A stretch of DNA of 64,000 bases from Paraniabella hibiscisoli (GCF_022512515.1 NZ_JAKWBK010000001.1:2170001-2234000), one strand, 5' to 3'; positions 8,924 to 20,292 are shown, counted from the stretch's first letter. Made by a program: numbers and translations. Notes: generated by a model not told the origin, from the letters alone.

Positions 8924-11900
8924 TTAAAAACTGGTTCTGAGACCCACATTCACGCTTATAGGCATACCTACATTTCCGTAATCGAAGCCAAAACTACCCA
9001 CACCCCTGGATCCCGCTGTGGTCCCATTTACCTGCGGATCAGCTCCTGTGTAATTCGTGAATAGGATTGGGTCAGTAACAGTTGCGAAGATGCTTAAGGA
9101 TTTCATTACCTTCTTAAACGGTCTTATGTTGTTCCCAAATTGATAGGCAACTGTAATATCCCTTAATCTGAACCAGTTTACATCTTTTTGGATAAACTCT
9201 TCCTCCGGCATGTTAAGATTGTAATACGCATTGTTGTAATAAGGTGTTACTACGATTGTATTAATTGTTGGATTGTCTGTATTCTCCAGGCCATCCTTCA
9301 AAATTCCGTCAACTATTCTGGGCACTTCTCTATCTGCAGTCCGCATGCTTCTTCCCATACCAGTTAAATAGTCATCTGTAGCATTAAAAATGTCACCGCC
9401 TACTTTTAAATCCCAAAGCATACTTAGCGTCCAGTTTTTATATGAAAGGTTATTAACCCAACCCAGTGTAAAGTTGGCGTTTCTATCGCCTCTAACCTTA
9501 AACACCTGATCGTTTACTGGTAAGCCATTAGCCGGGTCTATCAATATTTTACCATCTTTATTTCTTTCATAGCCATAGGCTGTAATGGTAGTTGTTGGTA
9601 AACCTACTGCGCCACCACCTCTGGCATTCCCGTATAACCAAGTGTCAGAAATATAAAATTCAGGAACGTTTGGAGGTAACGATGTTATTTCATTCCACAT
9701 CTTGTTGAAATTGAAGCGGGTTTTCCAGTTGAAATCACTACCCTTAATCGCGTCAAGCGATACAACAAGCTCCACACCTTGGTTATTATTGCTACCAACG
9801 TTCAAGGTGTTCAATACGAAGCCTGTTCCATAACTAGCCCGAAAATTCTGAACGATAAGGTTTTTATTAGACGTGTTATAATAGGTAGCGTCTACGCTAA
9901 GCCGATTCTTAAATAACCTAAATTCAGTACCCAGTTCAAAAGTGTTCTGACGTTCAGGCTGGAGGTTGGGATTAGCATTGGTGAAATCATAATAGAAACC
10001 ACCTCCGCTACCGGTATTGAAAAGGAATATAGATTGATTAGCATAGGGACTGGAAGAACGTGCTGTGTTTGCTAAAGATCCCCTAATCTTCCAATAACTT
10101 ACTGGTGAATTTTTGATCTCTGGGATCAGGTCAGATAGGATCATACTGATACTCGCTGCTGGATAATTGTATTTCCTGAATTGTTTCGGGAAAATAGACG
10201 ATTCTTCAAAGCGGTGAGAATAGGTAAAGAAAATTGCATTGTTCCATCCAATCATTGCTTCTCCAAAAGTGGCGAACTGTCTGTTGATTGAGTAATTCGG
10301 TTCTCCATTTCTAAACTGTTGATTAAATAAAATAACCCTTGTCGCCGGATCTGTATTGGCGCTGTCTGTACGGGATGCACTTTTTAGGTTGTTGCCATTT
10401 ATTGACCAGGTTTGCGTCTCATAGTCCTGCCACATTGTACCAACCAATAAGCGAGTGGTAAACTTTCCAAACTCCTTTCTAGCCGTCGCCGTAATCGTAT
10501 GATTATAGCCATAGTAATTAGTGTAATAATTTCGTTGAACACCTTTTTGAGCCCTCGTGGTATAAAAAGACATGGAATCGTACTGTTGATAGCCTTCAGT
10601 TCTATAATAATCATATCCGAACCGGCCGTTCACTGTTAACCATTCGAAGGGCTTTATATTAATTCCCAATGTACCTGTCATACGATTCGTTTTATCTTCT
10701 CCAGGGTTTTTGTAAACGTTATAGAAAGGGTTGTCTATTTCTCCGTTAGGATTTGCATTAAACAGTGGGTCTTTCAATCCATTCGCATCAACATAGTTTC
10801 TTATATCGTTGTTTGCTGGCCAGGTTAGGAGGTTCAGTAAATAACCACTTGCGCCCCTAAGTACTTTATTGTTGGATGTACTTGCATAAGAGAAAGCTGG
10901 AGCTATATCTACATATTTCCCGATTTTAGTACTATTACTAATCCTTAAATTATATCGCTTATAACCGTTGGCAGGTATAAAACCGTCTTGATCAAACAAA
11001 GAGCCCGATACTCGGAAATTAGAAACTTTGTTACCGAAATCCAAAGCCAGGTTATGTGTTTGGGCAAAACCAGTTTTAAAAAATTATTTTTATTATCAAA
11101 AAGTTGGTCAGCCTCGGTGTAGGCTGGTCCAAATGCGCTAAAAACTTCCTGAGATAGTCCATTAGATCCACTCCTATATTTGTCAAAAGTTTCCTGAAAG
11201 CGTATCAGCTTGGAGAACCTGAAGCTATTGTCATAGTTTATTCCTACTCCTTTCTGAGTACTCGACTTTTTGTAGTGATAATGATCGCACCAGAGCTAGC
11301 CTGACTACCATACAAGGCAGTGGCTTCGGGGCCTTTTAACACCGTCACACTGGCAATGTCATTCGGATTAATATCTGAAATCCTATTTACAAAGTCCTCC
11401 CTGCGATTCTCGGTAGTGCCCGTTAAACCTCCTGTATTAGTAGTACTATTGTCCATTATGACGCCGTCTACTACAAACAATGGAGAGTTGTCCAGTGATA
11501 ATGAGTTAAAACCCCGTAAAACAATTTGGCTGCTGGCACCTGCCATTCCAGAAGTTGGGTTGATCGTTAAGCCGGCTATACGTCCCTGCATGCTATTCAG
11601 GAAATTTTCCCTTTGTGCTTCTTTCATTTCATCACCATCAAGACTTTGTGTTGAGAATCCAAGCTCTCTGGGGTTTCTTTTTTGATCCATAGCAGTAACA
11701 ACCACTTCCTCAAGGTTGTCCTTTGATTGGATTAGCGTTATAGACAGCTGCGTCTCGTTTTTAAGTGTTACGGTTTGTGTCTCATAGCCGATGAAAGAGA
11801 TTTGAAGTATATCTCCGGTAGCCGCTGTGATATTAAACTTTCCATTTACATCAGTTGATGCCGCAATGGCCGAACCTTTGATGATTATGGTTGCTCCAGC

Positions 11901-12023
11901 TAGACTTTGGCCCATTGCATTGGACACTACACCTGTCACCGCTCTTTTTTGAGCCCATGTATACAGGGGTAGGGAACAGGCAAAAACCAATGATAAAAGC
12001 AAAGGCAAAAGAGTTTTCCTCAT
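8924..12023 (-). CDS. SusC/RagA-type TonB-dependent receptor (two frame breaks)
   Basis: About 1033 residues after repair, normal for SusC. It starts with a signal peptide (LPLLLSLVFACSLPLYTWAQ), then a carboxypeptidase-regulatory-like domain (GVVSNAMGQSLAGATIIIKG, residues ~28-110), a plug domain (MQGRIAGLTINPTSGMAGAS; VLKGPEATALYGSQASSGAI) and the 22-strand barrel ending in Phe (GLRTSF). The breaks are at the T5 run 11267-11271 and the A6 run 11078-11083; one base each restores the frame. It works with SusD to import an unidentified substrate, energised by TonB. The DeoR-type regulator ends only 37 nt upstream. Confidence 0.93.
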
Positions 12024-12060
12024 GATTTTTTAATTTAAAAAATATAATTGTTCTGATTGT

Positions 12061-12810
12061 CTACATTACAGTTACGCCAGCCTCCTTAAAAGGCGTTAAA
12101 GTATCATTTGAAGGATCCAGCTCAGTGATCAGGTAATCGATTTTTTCTATTTTGCACACACTGATAGGTTGGTAAGTTTGCAGTTTTTCCGAGATCGTCA
12201 TGCAAATTACTTTGGATGCCGAACTTACCATTGCCTTCTTTATTTGAACCACTTCCCAGTCATTGTCGGTAAGGCCATGCTGAGTATCAATTGCATTGGT
12301 GCCCAAAAAACATAAATCAGCATTTACATGACTGATCTTCTGTATGGCTTCAGCACCAACCGTCAGTTTCGAGTCTCTCGATAATTTATCGCCAATTACT
12401 ACTACATCCAATTTAGGATGCGCCATACAGGCATTGATAACAGGAATGCTACCCGTCATGATCGTCACCTTCAATTGCGGAGGCAATGCTCGTATTAACT
12501 CTAAAATAGTGGTACCGCCGCTGGTTAATATAAACATCCCATTATGTATCAGCTGTAGGGCCTTGCTAACGATCTGCTTTTTATGGATCTGCGAGTAAAC
12601 ATTCAAAGGTGTAAACTGCACTTCATTAAATGCCATCGACAACGCACCTCCATGAACTTTTATCAACTGCCCTGCTTCCGACAACTCCTGCAAATCCCTC
12701 CTTATAGTATCCTCAGAAACCGCGATCTCACTACATAGGTCCACACTCAACACTTTGTTATGCAAATTGAGTTGATGTAGTATATACGCCTGTCTCTCTT
12801 TCTTTAGCAA
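12061..12810 (-). CDS. DeoR/GlpR-family transcriptional regulator
   Basis: An intact frame of 249 residues. The N-terminal helix-turn-helix is visible (VLSVDLCSEIAVSEDTIRRD, then LQELSEAGQLIKVHGGALS), followed by the DeoR C-terminal sensor domain (TSGGTTILELIRALPP; FLGTNAIDTQHGLTDNDWE). Such regulators usually repress sugar genes and respond to a sugar phosphate. The start is a TTG at 12808-12810; no better ATG is seen. It sits 37 nt upstream of SusC on the same strand and probably controls that block and itself. Tandem repeats about 50 nt upstream of its start may be its operator. Confidence 0.9.
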   Translation of the reverse strand: MLKKERQAYILHQLNLHNKVLSVDLCSEIAVSEDTIRRDLQELSEAGQLIKVHGGALSMAFNEVQFTPLNVYSQIHKKQIVSKALQLIHNGMFILTSGGTTILELIRALPPQLKVTIMTGSIPVINACMAHPKLDVVVIGDKLSRDSKLTVGAEAIQKISHVNADLCFLGTNAIDTQHGLTDNDWEVVQIKKAMVSSASKVICMTISEKLQTYQPISVCKIEKIDYLITELDPSNDTLTPFKEAGVTVM

Positions 12811-12854
12811 TCGATTAAAGTTTTGTTAAGGATAACTTAAAGATAGTGTAGTTT

Positions 12855-12874
12855 CCCGCAAAAACCCGCAAAAG
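12855..12874. promoter_or_regulatory. Tandem 10-bp repeat, candidate DeoR operator
   Basis: CCCGCAAAAA at 12855-12864 is followed at once by CCCGCAAAAG at 12865-12874, with a weaker GCAGAAAAAA just after. On the minus strand this lies 45-64 nt upstream of the DeoR start, next to a promoter-like TATCTTTA. DeoR-family proteins often bind direct repeats, so autoregulation is a reasonable inference. Confidence 0.45.
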
Positions 12875-12939
12875 GCAGAAAAAATTTGCAAGTATTTTTT
12901 CGAAATTTTTTTGTTCACTGGCAATACCATCTAATACAC

Positions 12940-12972
12940 AAAAAAGCCGAACTTTTAAGTAAAGTCCGGCTT
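12940..12972 (-). terminator. Rho-independent terminator of carA
   Basis: AAGCCGAACTTT (12944-12955) pairs with AAAGTCCGGCTT (12961-12972) with one mismatch and a five-base loop; on the minus strand it is followed by TTTTTTGTGT. It lies 24 nt past the carA stop. Confidence 0.85.
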
Positions 12973-12995
12973 AAAATATGGTTTAGGTAATATTT

Positions 12996-14102
12996 TTAAT
13001 TCTTAGACTCTTTAATAAGAGCAATAAAGTCATCAAATAAATATCTTGAATCGTGTGGACCCGGTGTGGCTTCAGGGTGATATTGAACCGAAAAAGCAGG
13101 TTTACCCTTAATACGTATGCCCTCTATAGACTGGTCGTTGAGATTTACGTGCGTTACTTCTACTTTATCAGAAGTTTTGATAGATTCAGGATTAACGCCG
13201 AAGCCATGATTTTGCGTAGTGATCTCAGATCTGCCAGTTATGAGGTTCTTTACGGGGTGGTTCAACCCTCTATGACCATGGTGCATTTTAAAGGTCTCAA
13301 TCCCGTTGGCCAGCGCTAAAAGCTGATGGCCCAAACAGATGCCAAAAACAGGCTTCTCTTCATTCAGGATCTCTTTTACCGTATCAATGGCATAATCCAT
13401 GGCTGCCGGGTCGCCGGGGCCATTAGAAATGAAATACCCGTCAGGATTAAAGCTTTTCACTTCTTCCAGAGAAGCTTTGGCCGGGAAAACTTTTACATGT
13501 GCTCCACGCTCCACCATGCAATTCAGAATGTTGCGCTTCGTGCCATAGTCCATTACCGCAATCTTTACCTCAGAATTTGCATCACCCAGCTCGTACGCTT
13601 CTTTGGTAGATACTTTTGAAGCCAACTCCTGTCCACTCATATCAGGCGTTTCGGCAAGCTTTGATTTAAGCTGCTCCATATCAAATATTTCGGAAGAAAT
13701 GATGCAATTCATTGCGCCCTTGGTGCGAACGTGAGATACCAAGGCCCTCGTATCTACACCATGTATGGAAACGATATTATTCTTTTTCAAATAAGCGTCC
13801 AGCGATCCCTCAGCTCTTTTGCGGGAATAATTTTCATTGAGATTTTTAGCAATAACACCCAATACTTTCACGCTATCACTCTCCACATCCTCCGGAATTA
13901 CGCCATAGTTGCCCACATGAACCGCATTCATTATTACGATCTGGCCATAATAACTAGGGTCGGTAAAAACTTCCTGGTAGCCAGTCATACCCGTATTAAA
14001 ACAAATTTCACCGGTAGTAGTGCCAATAGCACCGAAAGCGAATCCTTCGGCAATAGTTCCATCTTCTAACAATAAAATAGCGCGGGCTTGTGTTTCAGAC
14101 AT
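12996..14102 (-). CDS. carA: Carbamoyl-phosphate synthase small subunit
   Basis: An intact frame of 368 residues. The N-terminal CPSase small-chain domain (residues ~1-150, with EICFNTGMTGYQEVFTDPSY) is followed by a class I glutamine amidotransferase domain containing the nucleophile in FGICLGHQLLALANG and the His/Glu of VQYHPEATPGPHDS. It hydrolyses glutamine and channels ammonia to CarB for pyrimidine and arginine synthesis. carB is not in the window. A strong terminator follows, and about 150 nt separate it from the transporter gene further upstream on the strand. Confidence 0.97.
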   Translation of the reverse strand: MSETQARAILLLEDGTIAEGFAFGAIGTTTGEICFNTGMTGYQEVFTDPSYYGQIVIMNAVHVGNYGVIPEDVESDSVKVLGVIAKNLNENYSRKRAEGSLDAYLKKNNIVSIHGVDTRALVSHVRTKGAMNCIISSEIFDMEQLKSKLAETPDMSGQELASKVSTKEAYELGDANSEVKIAVMDYGTKRNILNCMVERGAHVKVFPAKASLEEVKSFNPDGYFISNGPGDPAAMDYAIDTVKEILNEEKPVFGICLGHQLLALANGIETFKMHHGHRGLNHPVKNLITGRSEITTQNHGFGVNPESIKTSDKVEVTHVNLNDQSIEGIRIKGKPAFSVQYHPEATPGPHDSRYLFDDFIALIKESKN

Positions 14103-14252
14103 GTATTTTTTCTTTTTTGTGGGCTCAACTTCTATTCAGAAGCATTGCACCATTGTACTGAGGAATAAGTTTTCAACAAAAAATCGCGCAAAAATAGGGC
14201 TAAAAAATCAGATATTTAAAAGAAGCATTACATTATTTGTTTGAAGGTGTTA

Positions 14253-15052
14253 TTAATTTCCTTTGCTCATTGCCTGGCGCTTCATTTCTGTGGCCAATGG
14301 TGCACCAAGATACCTCTCAATCAGTGCATGTACGCCATAAATAACGGGTGTCATGATAATTGCCACGATAAATTTATAAATATAATTGCCCATACATATA
14401 GCCATTACCAGGTTCAGGCTCCAGGGAGTGCCTTGATTGCCCGATATGCGGGGGCCTATGTAGAAAGCTATAAAAAGCACTACAAAACTGTCGATCAGTT
14501 GTGACACCAGGGTAGAACCGGTTGCCCGTAACCAAATAGCTTTTTCGCCGGTCATTCGCTTAATGCTATGAAATACAAGTACATCCAGGATTTGTCCTAT
14601 TAAAAATGCGGCTAGCGAGCCAATAATGATCCACGAGCCCTGTCCCAGGATAACCCGGTAGGCTTCGTTGGCGTTATCAATTTGCTGGTTTTTATAGTTG
14701 CCAACCCAAAATCTGCTGGTGTTAATCCGATAGCCCCCTGGAACATAATAAAAGTGTACGCAATTAGGGCCGCCGCCAGAAAAGATAAAAATCGCACCCC
14801 TTTTACACCGTAGTATTCATTGATAATATCTGTCATAATAAACACCACAGGCCATAAAAGAACCCCGGCAGTCAAATTAAAAGAAAAGCTATTACCCAGG
14901 ATACTTAGGTTGAAGGGCTCAATGCCGATCGTTTTCTCCAGTGAAAACAACTTTACGCCAATTACTTCTGCAATAATGGCGTTGGCAATAAAAAAACCTC
15001 CCAATAAAATGAAAAGTTTGGTGGGTTTATCGTTGATTATAGTACGGATCAT
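14253..15052 (-). CDS. yhhQ: Queuosine-precursor transporter, YhhQ/VUT family (frame break at ~14709)
   Basis: About 266 residues after adding one base at the A4 run 14708-14711. Family features are the N-terminal helix LLGGFFIANAIIAEVIGVKL, VVFIMTDIINEYYGVKGVRF and the C-terminal helices (TGSTLVSQLIDSFVVLFIAF). The family imports queuosine precursors such as preQ0/preQ1 for tRNA modification. Its start overlaps the 3' end of the small membrane-protein gene by 26 nt, so the two are probably co-transcribed. Confidence 0.88.
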
Positions 15053-15335
15053 TGAAATAAAAGATGAAAATTAAGAGAATAAGGAGCATAATTATATTAG
15101 AGATGATCAGCCAGCGGGGTACAAGCTGTGCAGGTTTTTTGCCGGTAACAGTTAGTATAAGGTAGAAAACACCTGTCAAGGGGAGCATTACCATGGCTAA
15201 TCCGTACCCGGCCATTATGATAGTAGACGCCAGACCTTCATTCTCATTCCAGGAAGTGAAAAGCAAAGAAAAGGCCAGTAACATGAAGAGCCCGCATAAA
15301 AAGGAAACTCGCGACAAAAATATTAACCAACGCAT
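15027..15335 (-). CDS. Hypothetical three-helix membrane protein
   Basis: An intact frame of 102 residues with three hydrophobic segments (FLCGLFMLLAFSLLFTS; IIMAGYGLAMVMLPLTGVFY; LIISNIIMLLILLIFIFYF). The 3' end overlaps the start of the queuosine-precursor transporter, implying translational coupling. Small proteins of this kind are frequent in Bacteroidota next to transporters, but no function is known to me. Confidence 0.65.
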   Translation of the reverse strand: MRWLIFLSRVSFLCGLFMLLAFSLLFTSWNENEGLASTIIMAGYGLAMVMLPLTGVFYLILTVTGKKPAQLVPRWLIISNIIMLLILLIFIFYFNDPYYNQR

Positions 15336-15521
15336 AAGCGAATTTATCCGGCAAATTTATCATTATTTTTAGCCCGGATGAACGCTGCGAAAATTTTTCA
15401 GTCTTTTATAAAATAAATATAATCCTTAAAAATTTCGACAACGTTTCATATAAAATAGTATTATTTTGCTCCATCCCGCAGGGTTCTATGTATGTAATGG
15501 CCAAGCAATGTATTGCAAATC

Positions 15522-15570
15522 AAGTGTGCGACGCAAAACCGTTCATATATATTCAGCTGCCGGGCTCATA
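15522..15570 (+). repeat. Leader element with GTGCGACGC motif, copy A
   Basis: In the 250-nt gap before the YfhO-like gene, GTGCGACGC (15526-15534) is followed by CCGTTCAT (15539-15546) and CCGGGC (15560-15565). The same ordered blocks, at nearly the same spacing, recur upstream of araA (35392-35425). The rest of the gap is AT-rich without other clear signals. Confidence 0.5.
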
Positions 15571-15587
15571 AAAATAAAACTTTTATA

Positions 15588-18092
15588 ATGACTCCTTGGC
15601 TGAAGAAGGCATTGCCGCATGTACTGGCTATCCTGGTTTTTTTAGTAGTAACGGTACTATTTTGCAAACCTGTGTTGGATGGGAAAACACTTAATCAGCA
15701 TGACACGGGTATTGACGGCTGGCGGGGTTCTGCGCAAAATGCTTTTGATGTGAAAGAAAAAACGGGTACTATGCCGCTCTGGAGTACTAGTGTGTTTAGC
15801 GGTATGCCCAATTACCAGATTGCCATGGAGGGGAAAAGTGCATTACCTGTAGACATTAATAAAGTGTTTGGCCTGGGCTTGCCTAAACCCATGAACTTTT
15901 TCTTTATTGCCTGTGTGTGCTTTTATATTTTATGCGTTGTATTAGGGCTCAACCCGGTAATAGGCATCCTGGGGGATTGGCATTTGCCTACTCCACTTAT
16001 AACCCACTTATTATAAGCGCAGGACATGAAACTAAAATGCTCACCATCGCTTATATGCCTTTTTTGTTGGCTGGTCTGTTACTTATTTTTAATAAACGTT
16101 ACTGGATCGGGCTAGCAGTGGCCACCCTTGGCGCTACATTGGTGTTGATGGCTAATCACCCGCAGATTGCTTATTATTTTTTATAATTGCCGGTGCGGTT
16201 ACGATTGGTTATGTTATTGTGTGGATTAAAAATAAAGAGTTTAAACACCTCGCGATATCGTTTGTGTTGAGTGTTGTGGCTGCATTAGTAGGCTTAGGAT
16301 GTTATTCTTTAGCTTTTTTAACAACTAATGAGTATACTAAATACACCATGCGTGGCGGTAAAAGTGTGGAGATCAGTGGCAGTGAAGTGAAAGCGGCCAA
16401 TACCACCGGGCTGGATGCAGACTATGCGATGAGCTATAGTATGAGCCAGGTAGAGCCGCTGATCATGCTGATGCCCAAAGCGGTGGGCGGAAGTAGCGGG
16501 ACGATGTTAAAGGAAGATTCTAAAGTAATTGAAAAGCTCGCAGCAGCGGGTGTACCTGAGATGCAGGCAGCCCAATTTGTAGGCCAGTTTCCTGCGTATT
16601 GGGGTGGAATGACCAAACCCGGAGATTATTCGGGAGGCCCTGCTTATATCGGAGCTATTATTTTTGTATTGGCTGTTATTGGATTTGTTATAGTAAAGAA
16701 TACTTTGAAATGGCCGTTGCTGGTTGTTTCTGTATTAGCTGTTTTGATGAGCTGGGGAGTTACTTTTTTGGCTTCAATGAATTCCTGTTTAATTCTTTAC
16801 CACTGTATAATAAGTTCAGAGCTCCATCTATGGCCCTGGTTATTTGCCAGCTTACCCTGCCTCTAATGGCCACAATCACCTTGTATACCTTGTTCTTTGA
16901 AAAGAATGCAGGAGATTTTTAAAGACAAATTTTAAAAAGATCCTATATACTTTAGCTGGTATTACTGCAGTACTGGCATTGTTATATATCGGGCAAAGTT
17001 ATTCCTCTGCGATTGACGATCAGATTATGCAGATGCAGATGGACCCTAATGGCGGCGATACTTTCAACCGTGCTATTATTGCCGGTATGAAAGCCGACAG
17101 GCAGAGTTTATTCGGTGGCCAGGTAATGCGTGCTGTACTATTTATGGCGCTTGTTTTAGCCGGTATTTATGCCGTTATGAAAAATATGATTAAACCCGCA
17201 ATAGTTGTAGCTGTTTTAGCGGCAATTAGCATTATAGATCTGTGGATGGTGGATAAGCAATATTTTAGTGATGATCTTTACATTGCTAAAGATGAGATAA
17301 CTAACCAGATCGAAGTACCTACAGCAATTGACCAGGAGATTTTTAAAGATAAGGACCCGCATTTCAGGGTGTATGATGTTGCAGGTATGAATAAGAACCG
17401 TGTGTCTTATTTTCATCGCTCGGCATTAGGATATTCGGCGGTAAAGCTGAGGGTGTATCAGGATCTCATAGAAAGGTATTTCACCGGAGCACCTAATGAG
17501 CAGATACTTAATGCGCTGGATGTACGATATATTATCAACAGGAGTGAAGATGGACAGGAACATCTTATTCCTAACCCCAATGCTTATGGAGCTGCCTGGT
17601 TTGTAAAAGCTGTTAAACCTGTTGCAACCGAGGTGGAGGAATTGCAGGCAATAGGTAGTACGAATTTGAGAGACACTGCGATTGTTCCTCAAAGTGCATT
17701 GAAGTCAGGAACTAATCTAAATGCAGACTCTGCTTCATCTGTAACGCTGGCGAAATACTCCAACGATGAAATTGAGTACAATACCAACAGCACTTCAGGA
17801 GGTTTTGTTGTGTTGAGCGAGGTATATTATCCTGCTGGATGGAATGCCTATATTGATGGAGAAAACGGATATTGTAAAGACGAATTATTTCATGCGTGGC
17901 CTGGTCGTTCCGCAAGGCAAACATAGCATTAAACTTGCTTTTGAACCGGAAACAGTAAAAAGAGGTATGACTATCTCTTATTTGAGCTCCTGGTTACTGA
18001 TCATTTTGGTATTAGGCGGTTTCTTGATGCAATGGCGGGTGGATAAAAAGAGGACAGCTAATAGTCGACAGCTGGCAGCGAAGGATTCATAG
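15588..18092 (+). CDS. YfhO-family polytopic membrane protein (five frame breaks)
   Basis: Repair gives about 836 residues. Breaks lie at ~15970 (G run), ~16178 (T run), ~16768 (T run), ~16912 (T run) and ~17865 (A4 run, two bases missing or one extra). The N-terminal half has many transmembrane helices with GSAQNAFDVKEKTGTMPLWS and FSGMPNYQIA, typical of YfhO; the C-terminal part is extracytoplasmic with EVYYPAGWNAYIDGE, followed by a last helix (YLSSWLLIILVLGGFLMQW). YfhO proteins are GT-C-like, implicated in glycosylating lipoteichoic acid in Firmicutes; the substrate in Bacteroidota is unknown. It directly precedes the glycosyltransferase cluster. Five breaks would suggest a pseudogene if each were not a plain homopolymer error. 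Confidence 0.85.
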
Positions 18093-18162
18093 TTTATAAG
18101 CGCTATCAACGTCATTGCATATATTCAATAACCAGTATCTAACATCTGGTATCTCGTTCATC

Positions 18163-19293
18163 ATGCTCAAAATAGCTTCTCTTGTTCCCTATAAAATTAT
18201 TCCTGCTGTAACCGGTGGGGAGAAGGGAATATTTTATTTCCTGAAGTATGTGGCACGTTACGCTGATATAACCAGTTTTTCAGTGACGGAAAATGCGGGA
18301 GCGGTAGAACGCATAAACTTTATTGATGTTTTGGGCAGTACTCATAAGAAAAGCCGTTATGCCGATTTTTCAGTTTTTCGTAAAATAAAAAACACATGCC
18401 GTTCACTTGGCATTAAGCATATCATTGTAGAGCACCCTTACCTCGCATGGCTGGGCGTGGCTTTAAAGAAATGGGGAGGCCTCAAGCTAATTATCCATTC
18501 CCACAATATTGAAGCGGCTCGGTTTAAGAGTGTAAAAAAATGGTGGTGGCCTATTCTTTATCAGTACGAAAGATTTGCGCACCGCCAGGCTGATTTTAAT
18601 TTTTTCATAACTGAAGAGGATAAAGACTATGCAATAAGAACGTACCGGCTTGATACCAGTAAATGTGCGGTTGTCACTTATGGAATAGAACATGCAGAAG
18701 CACCCTCTTTCGAAGAAAAACAACAAAGCAAGAAGCAGGTTTGTGAAGAGTTAGATTTGCCCATACATACAAAGCTCATCCTATTCAACGGAACGCTGGA
18801 TTATGCGCCTAACCGGGATGGGCTGGACCGGATATTAAAGGAGATTAATCCGCTGCTTCAGCAACAGGCTGGGTTTTCTTATAAAATTATTATTTGCGGA
18901 TTAAGATTGCCGGCGGAGTATAATCGTCTTAAAAACTACGAAGGGCAGCACATTATTTATAAAGGCTTTGTTGAAGATATTAGTATTTACTTCAAAGCAG
19001 CAGATCTTTTCATCAACCCAATTACAGATGGCGGGGGTATTAAAACGAAACTGGTTGAAGCGCTGGCAGCAAATACGCCTTGCGTTTCTTTTAAGGCAGG
19101 CGCTTATGGTGTGCCGGTAAATGTCACGGGCGATCATTTGTTGGTTGTGCCGGATGGGGATAATAGAGGATTCGCCAGCTCGATAGAAGAGCAGCTTTCT
19201 AATCTTCATAAAGATATACCAGAAGCTTTCTATGATCACTTTAGCTGGGATGCTATTGCGAGAAAGACAATGGCTATAATTGAAGGGTTATAG
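18163..19293 (+). CDS. Glycosyltransferase, GT4-like
   Basis: An intact frame of 376 residues from the ATG at 18163 (an in-frame ATG at 18115 lacks homology support). The C-terminal Rossmann half contains the donor-binding region FINPITDGGGIKTKLVEALA, matching the E-x7-E-type motif of GT4 retaining transferases, and LILFNGTLDYAPNRDGLD. The N-terminal half has IEHPYLAWLG-like acceptor-side features. It probably adds a sugar from a nucleotide-sugar to a lipid-linked or surface glycan. It is the first gene of a cluster with three GT2 genes and two methyltransferases. Confidence 0.88.
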   Translation: MLKIASLVPYKIIPAVTGGEKGIFYFLKYVARYADITSFSVTENAGAVERINFIDVLGSTHKKSRYADFSVFRKIKNTCRSLGIKHIIVEHPYLAWLGVALKKWGGLKLIIHSHNIEAARFKSVKKWWWPILYQYERFAHRQADFNFFITEEDKDYAIRTYRLDTSKCAVVTYGIEHAEAPSFEEKQQSKKQVCEELDLPIHTKLILFNGTLDYAPNRDGLDRILKEINPLLQQQAGFSYKIIICGLRLPAEYNRLKNYEGQHIIYKGFVEDISIYFKAADLFINPITDGGGIKTKLVEALAANTPCVSFKAGAYGVPVNVTGDHLLVVPDGDNRGFASSIEEQLSNLHKDIPEAFYDHFSWDAIARKTMAIIEGL

Positions 19294-19316
19294 CACCTTG
19301 TAAAACGTCCTTCTGT

Positions 19317-20292
19317 TCAGCAATATGTCGAAAAAAACTTTAAAGAAGAAAGCACATTCTGGGAATAGCCTTGCCAGGATTTCCACTCTTGTCGCATCCC
19401 TTTCCTAACAAAAAATGACTTTAATAGCACAATGATAAAAAATAAGGGAATAGTAACTAAGTTGGCAACCAAATGAAATAGATACCACCCAAAGCCAAAT
19501 TCCTTTCTGAATCTCACAAAATTTGACAACAAAATTTGATATCCTTTTTATCAGAAAGACTTTGATAACCCTTGGTTTTCGAATCATAAGCGTTATTGGA
19601 GCTACCTCCTTCCAAGTGTAAAACATTGAAGTCTCCATAAATACAAAGCTTTCCTGCTTTTTTTAAACGACTGCACCATTCGCTTTCCTCAGCATAAAGG
19701 AAAAAATCTTCATCAAAAGAACCCACCTGAGCTATGGCCGATTTTTTTACCATCAAAAAAGCGCCGTTAATCCAATCTACCTCTATAGTAGTTGTGGCAT
19801 TAGCTATATTTGTTTTTTAACACCACTTGAAATTGCTATTCTTCGGATCATCCTGCCAATGTAGGGCAATGCCATGAGATAGTTAAGTCCTCCTCTTAAT
19901 ACATAGTTGCCTGAAATTTGAGGTGTTCTATCAACATTAAGTAGCTGTACTCCGCAGGCAACAAAAGAGTCATTCTCTAAACGGGTGAAGCAATTATGGA
20001 TAGCGTTATTTTCGTTTAAGGTATCTGAATTTAGCAGCAAAACGATTTCTCCTTTGGATACTTTAATTCCTGCATTATTGGCTCTTGCAAAACCGCTGTT
20101 ATATCCCATATCGACCCAGCGAACGAAAGGATGAGAGGTCATTATCAGTTCCTTGCTATTGTCAGCCGAATCGTTATCCACTACAATGATTTCCGTCTCA
20201 TTAAATGAAGCAGTACTAACAATCGTATTGATACAATCGTTTAATAATTGCGGAGTTTTGTAATTGACTATGATGATAGAGTAACGAATCAA
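19317..20292 (-). CDS. GT2 glycosyltransferase (two frame breaks)
   Basis: About 325 residues after adding one base at each of two runs (T6 at 19813-19818, T5 at 19545-19549). The GT-A fold is shown by YSIIIVNYKTPQLLNDCINT, IIVVDNDSADNSKEL and the metal-binding LLLNSDT; the acceptor part has GSFDEDFFLYAEESEWCSRL, typical of rhamnosyltransferase-like GT2 enzymes, and a C-terminal membrane-associated helix. The start is a TTG overlapping the stop of the preceding GT2 gene (ATTGA arrangement), indicating translational coupling. Confidence 0.85.

Noticed and set aside
15588-18092. YfhO-like gene as a decayed pseudogene with five breaks
   Set aside because: Every break is in or beside a homopolymer and is repaired by one or two bases, with conserved sequence continuing on both sides; no internal stop remains after repair.
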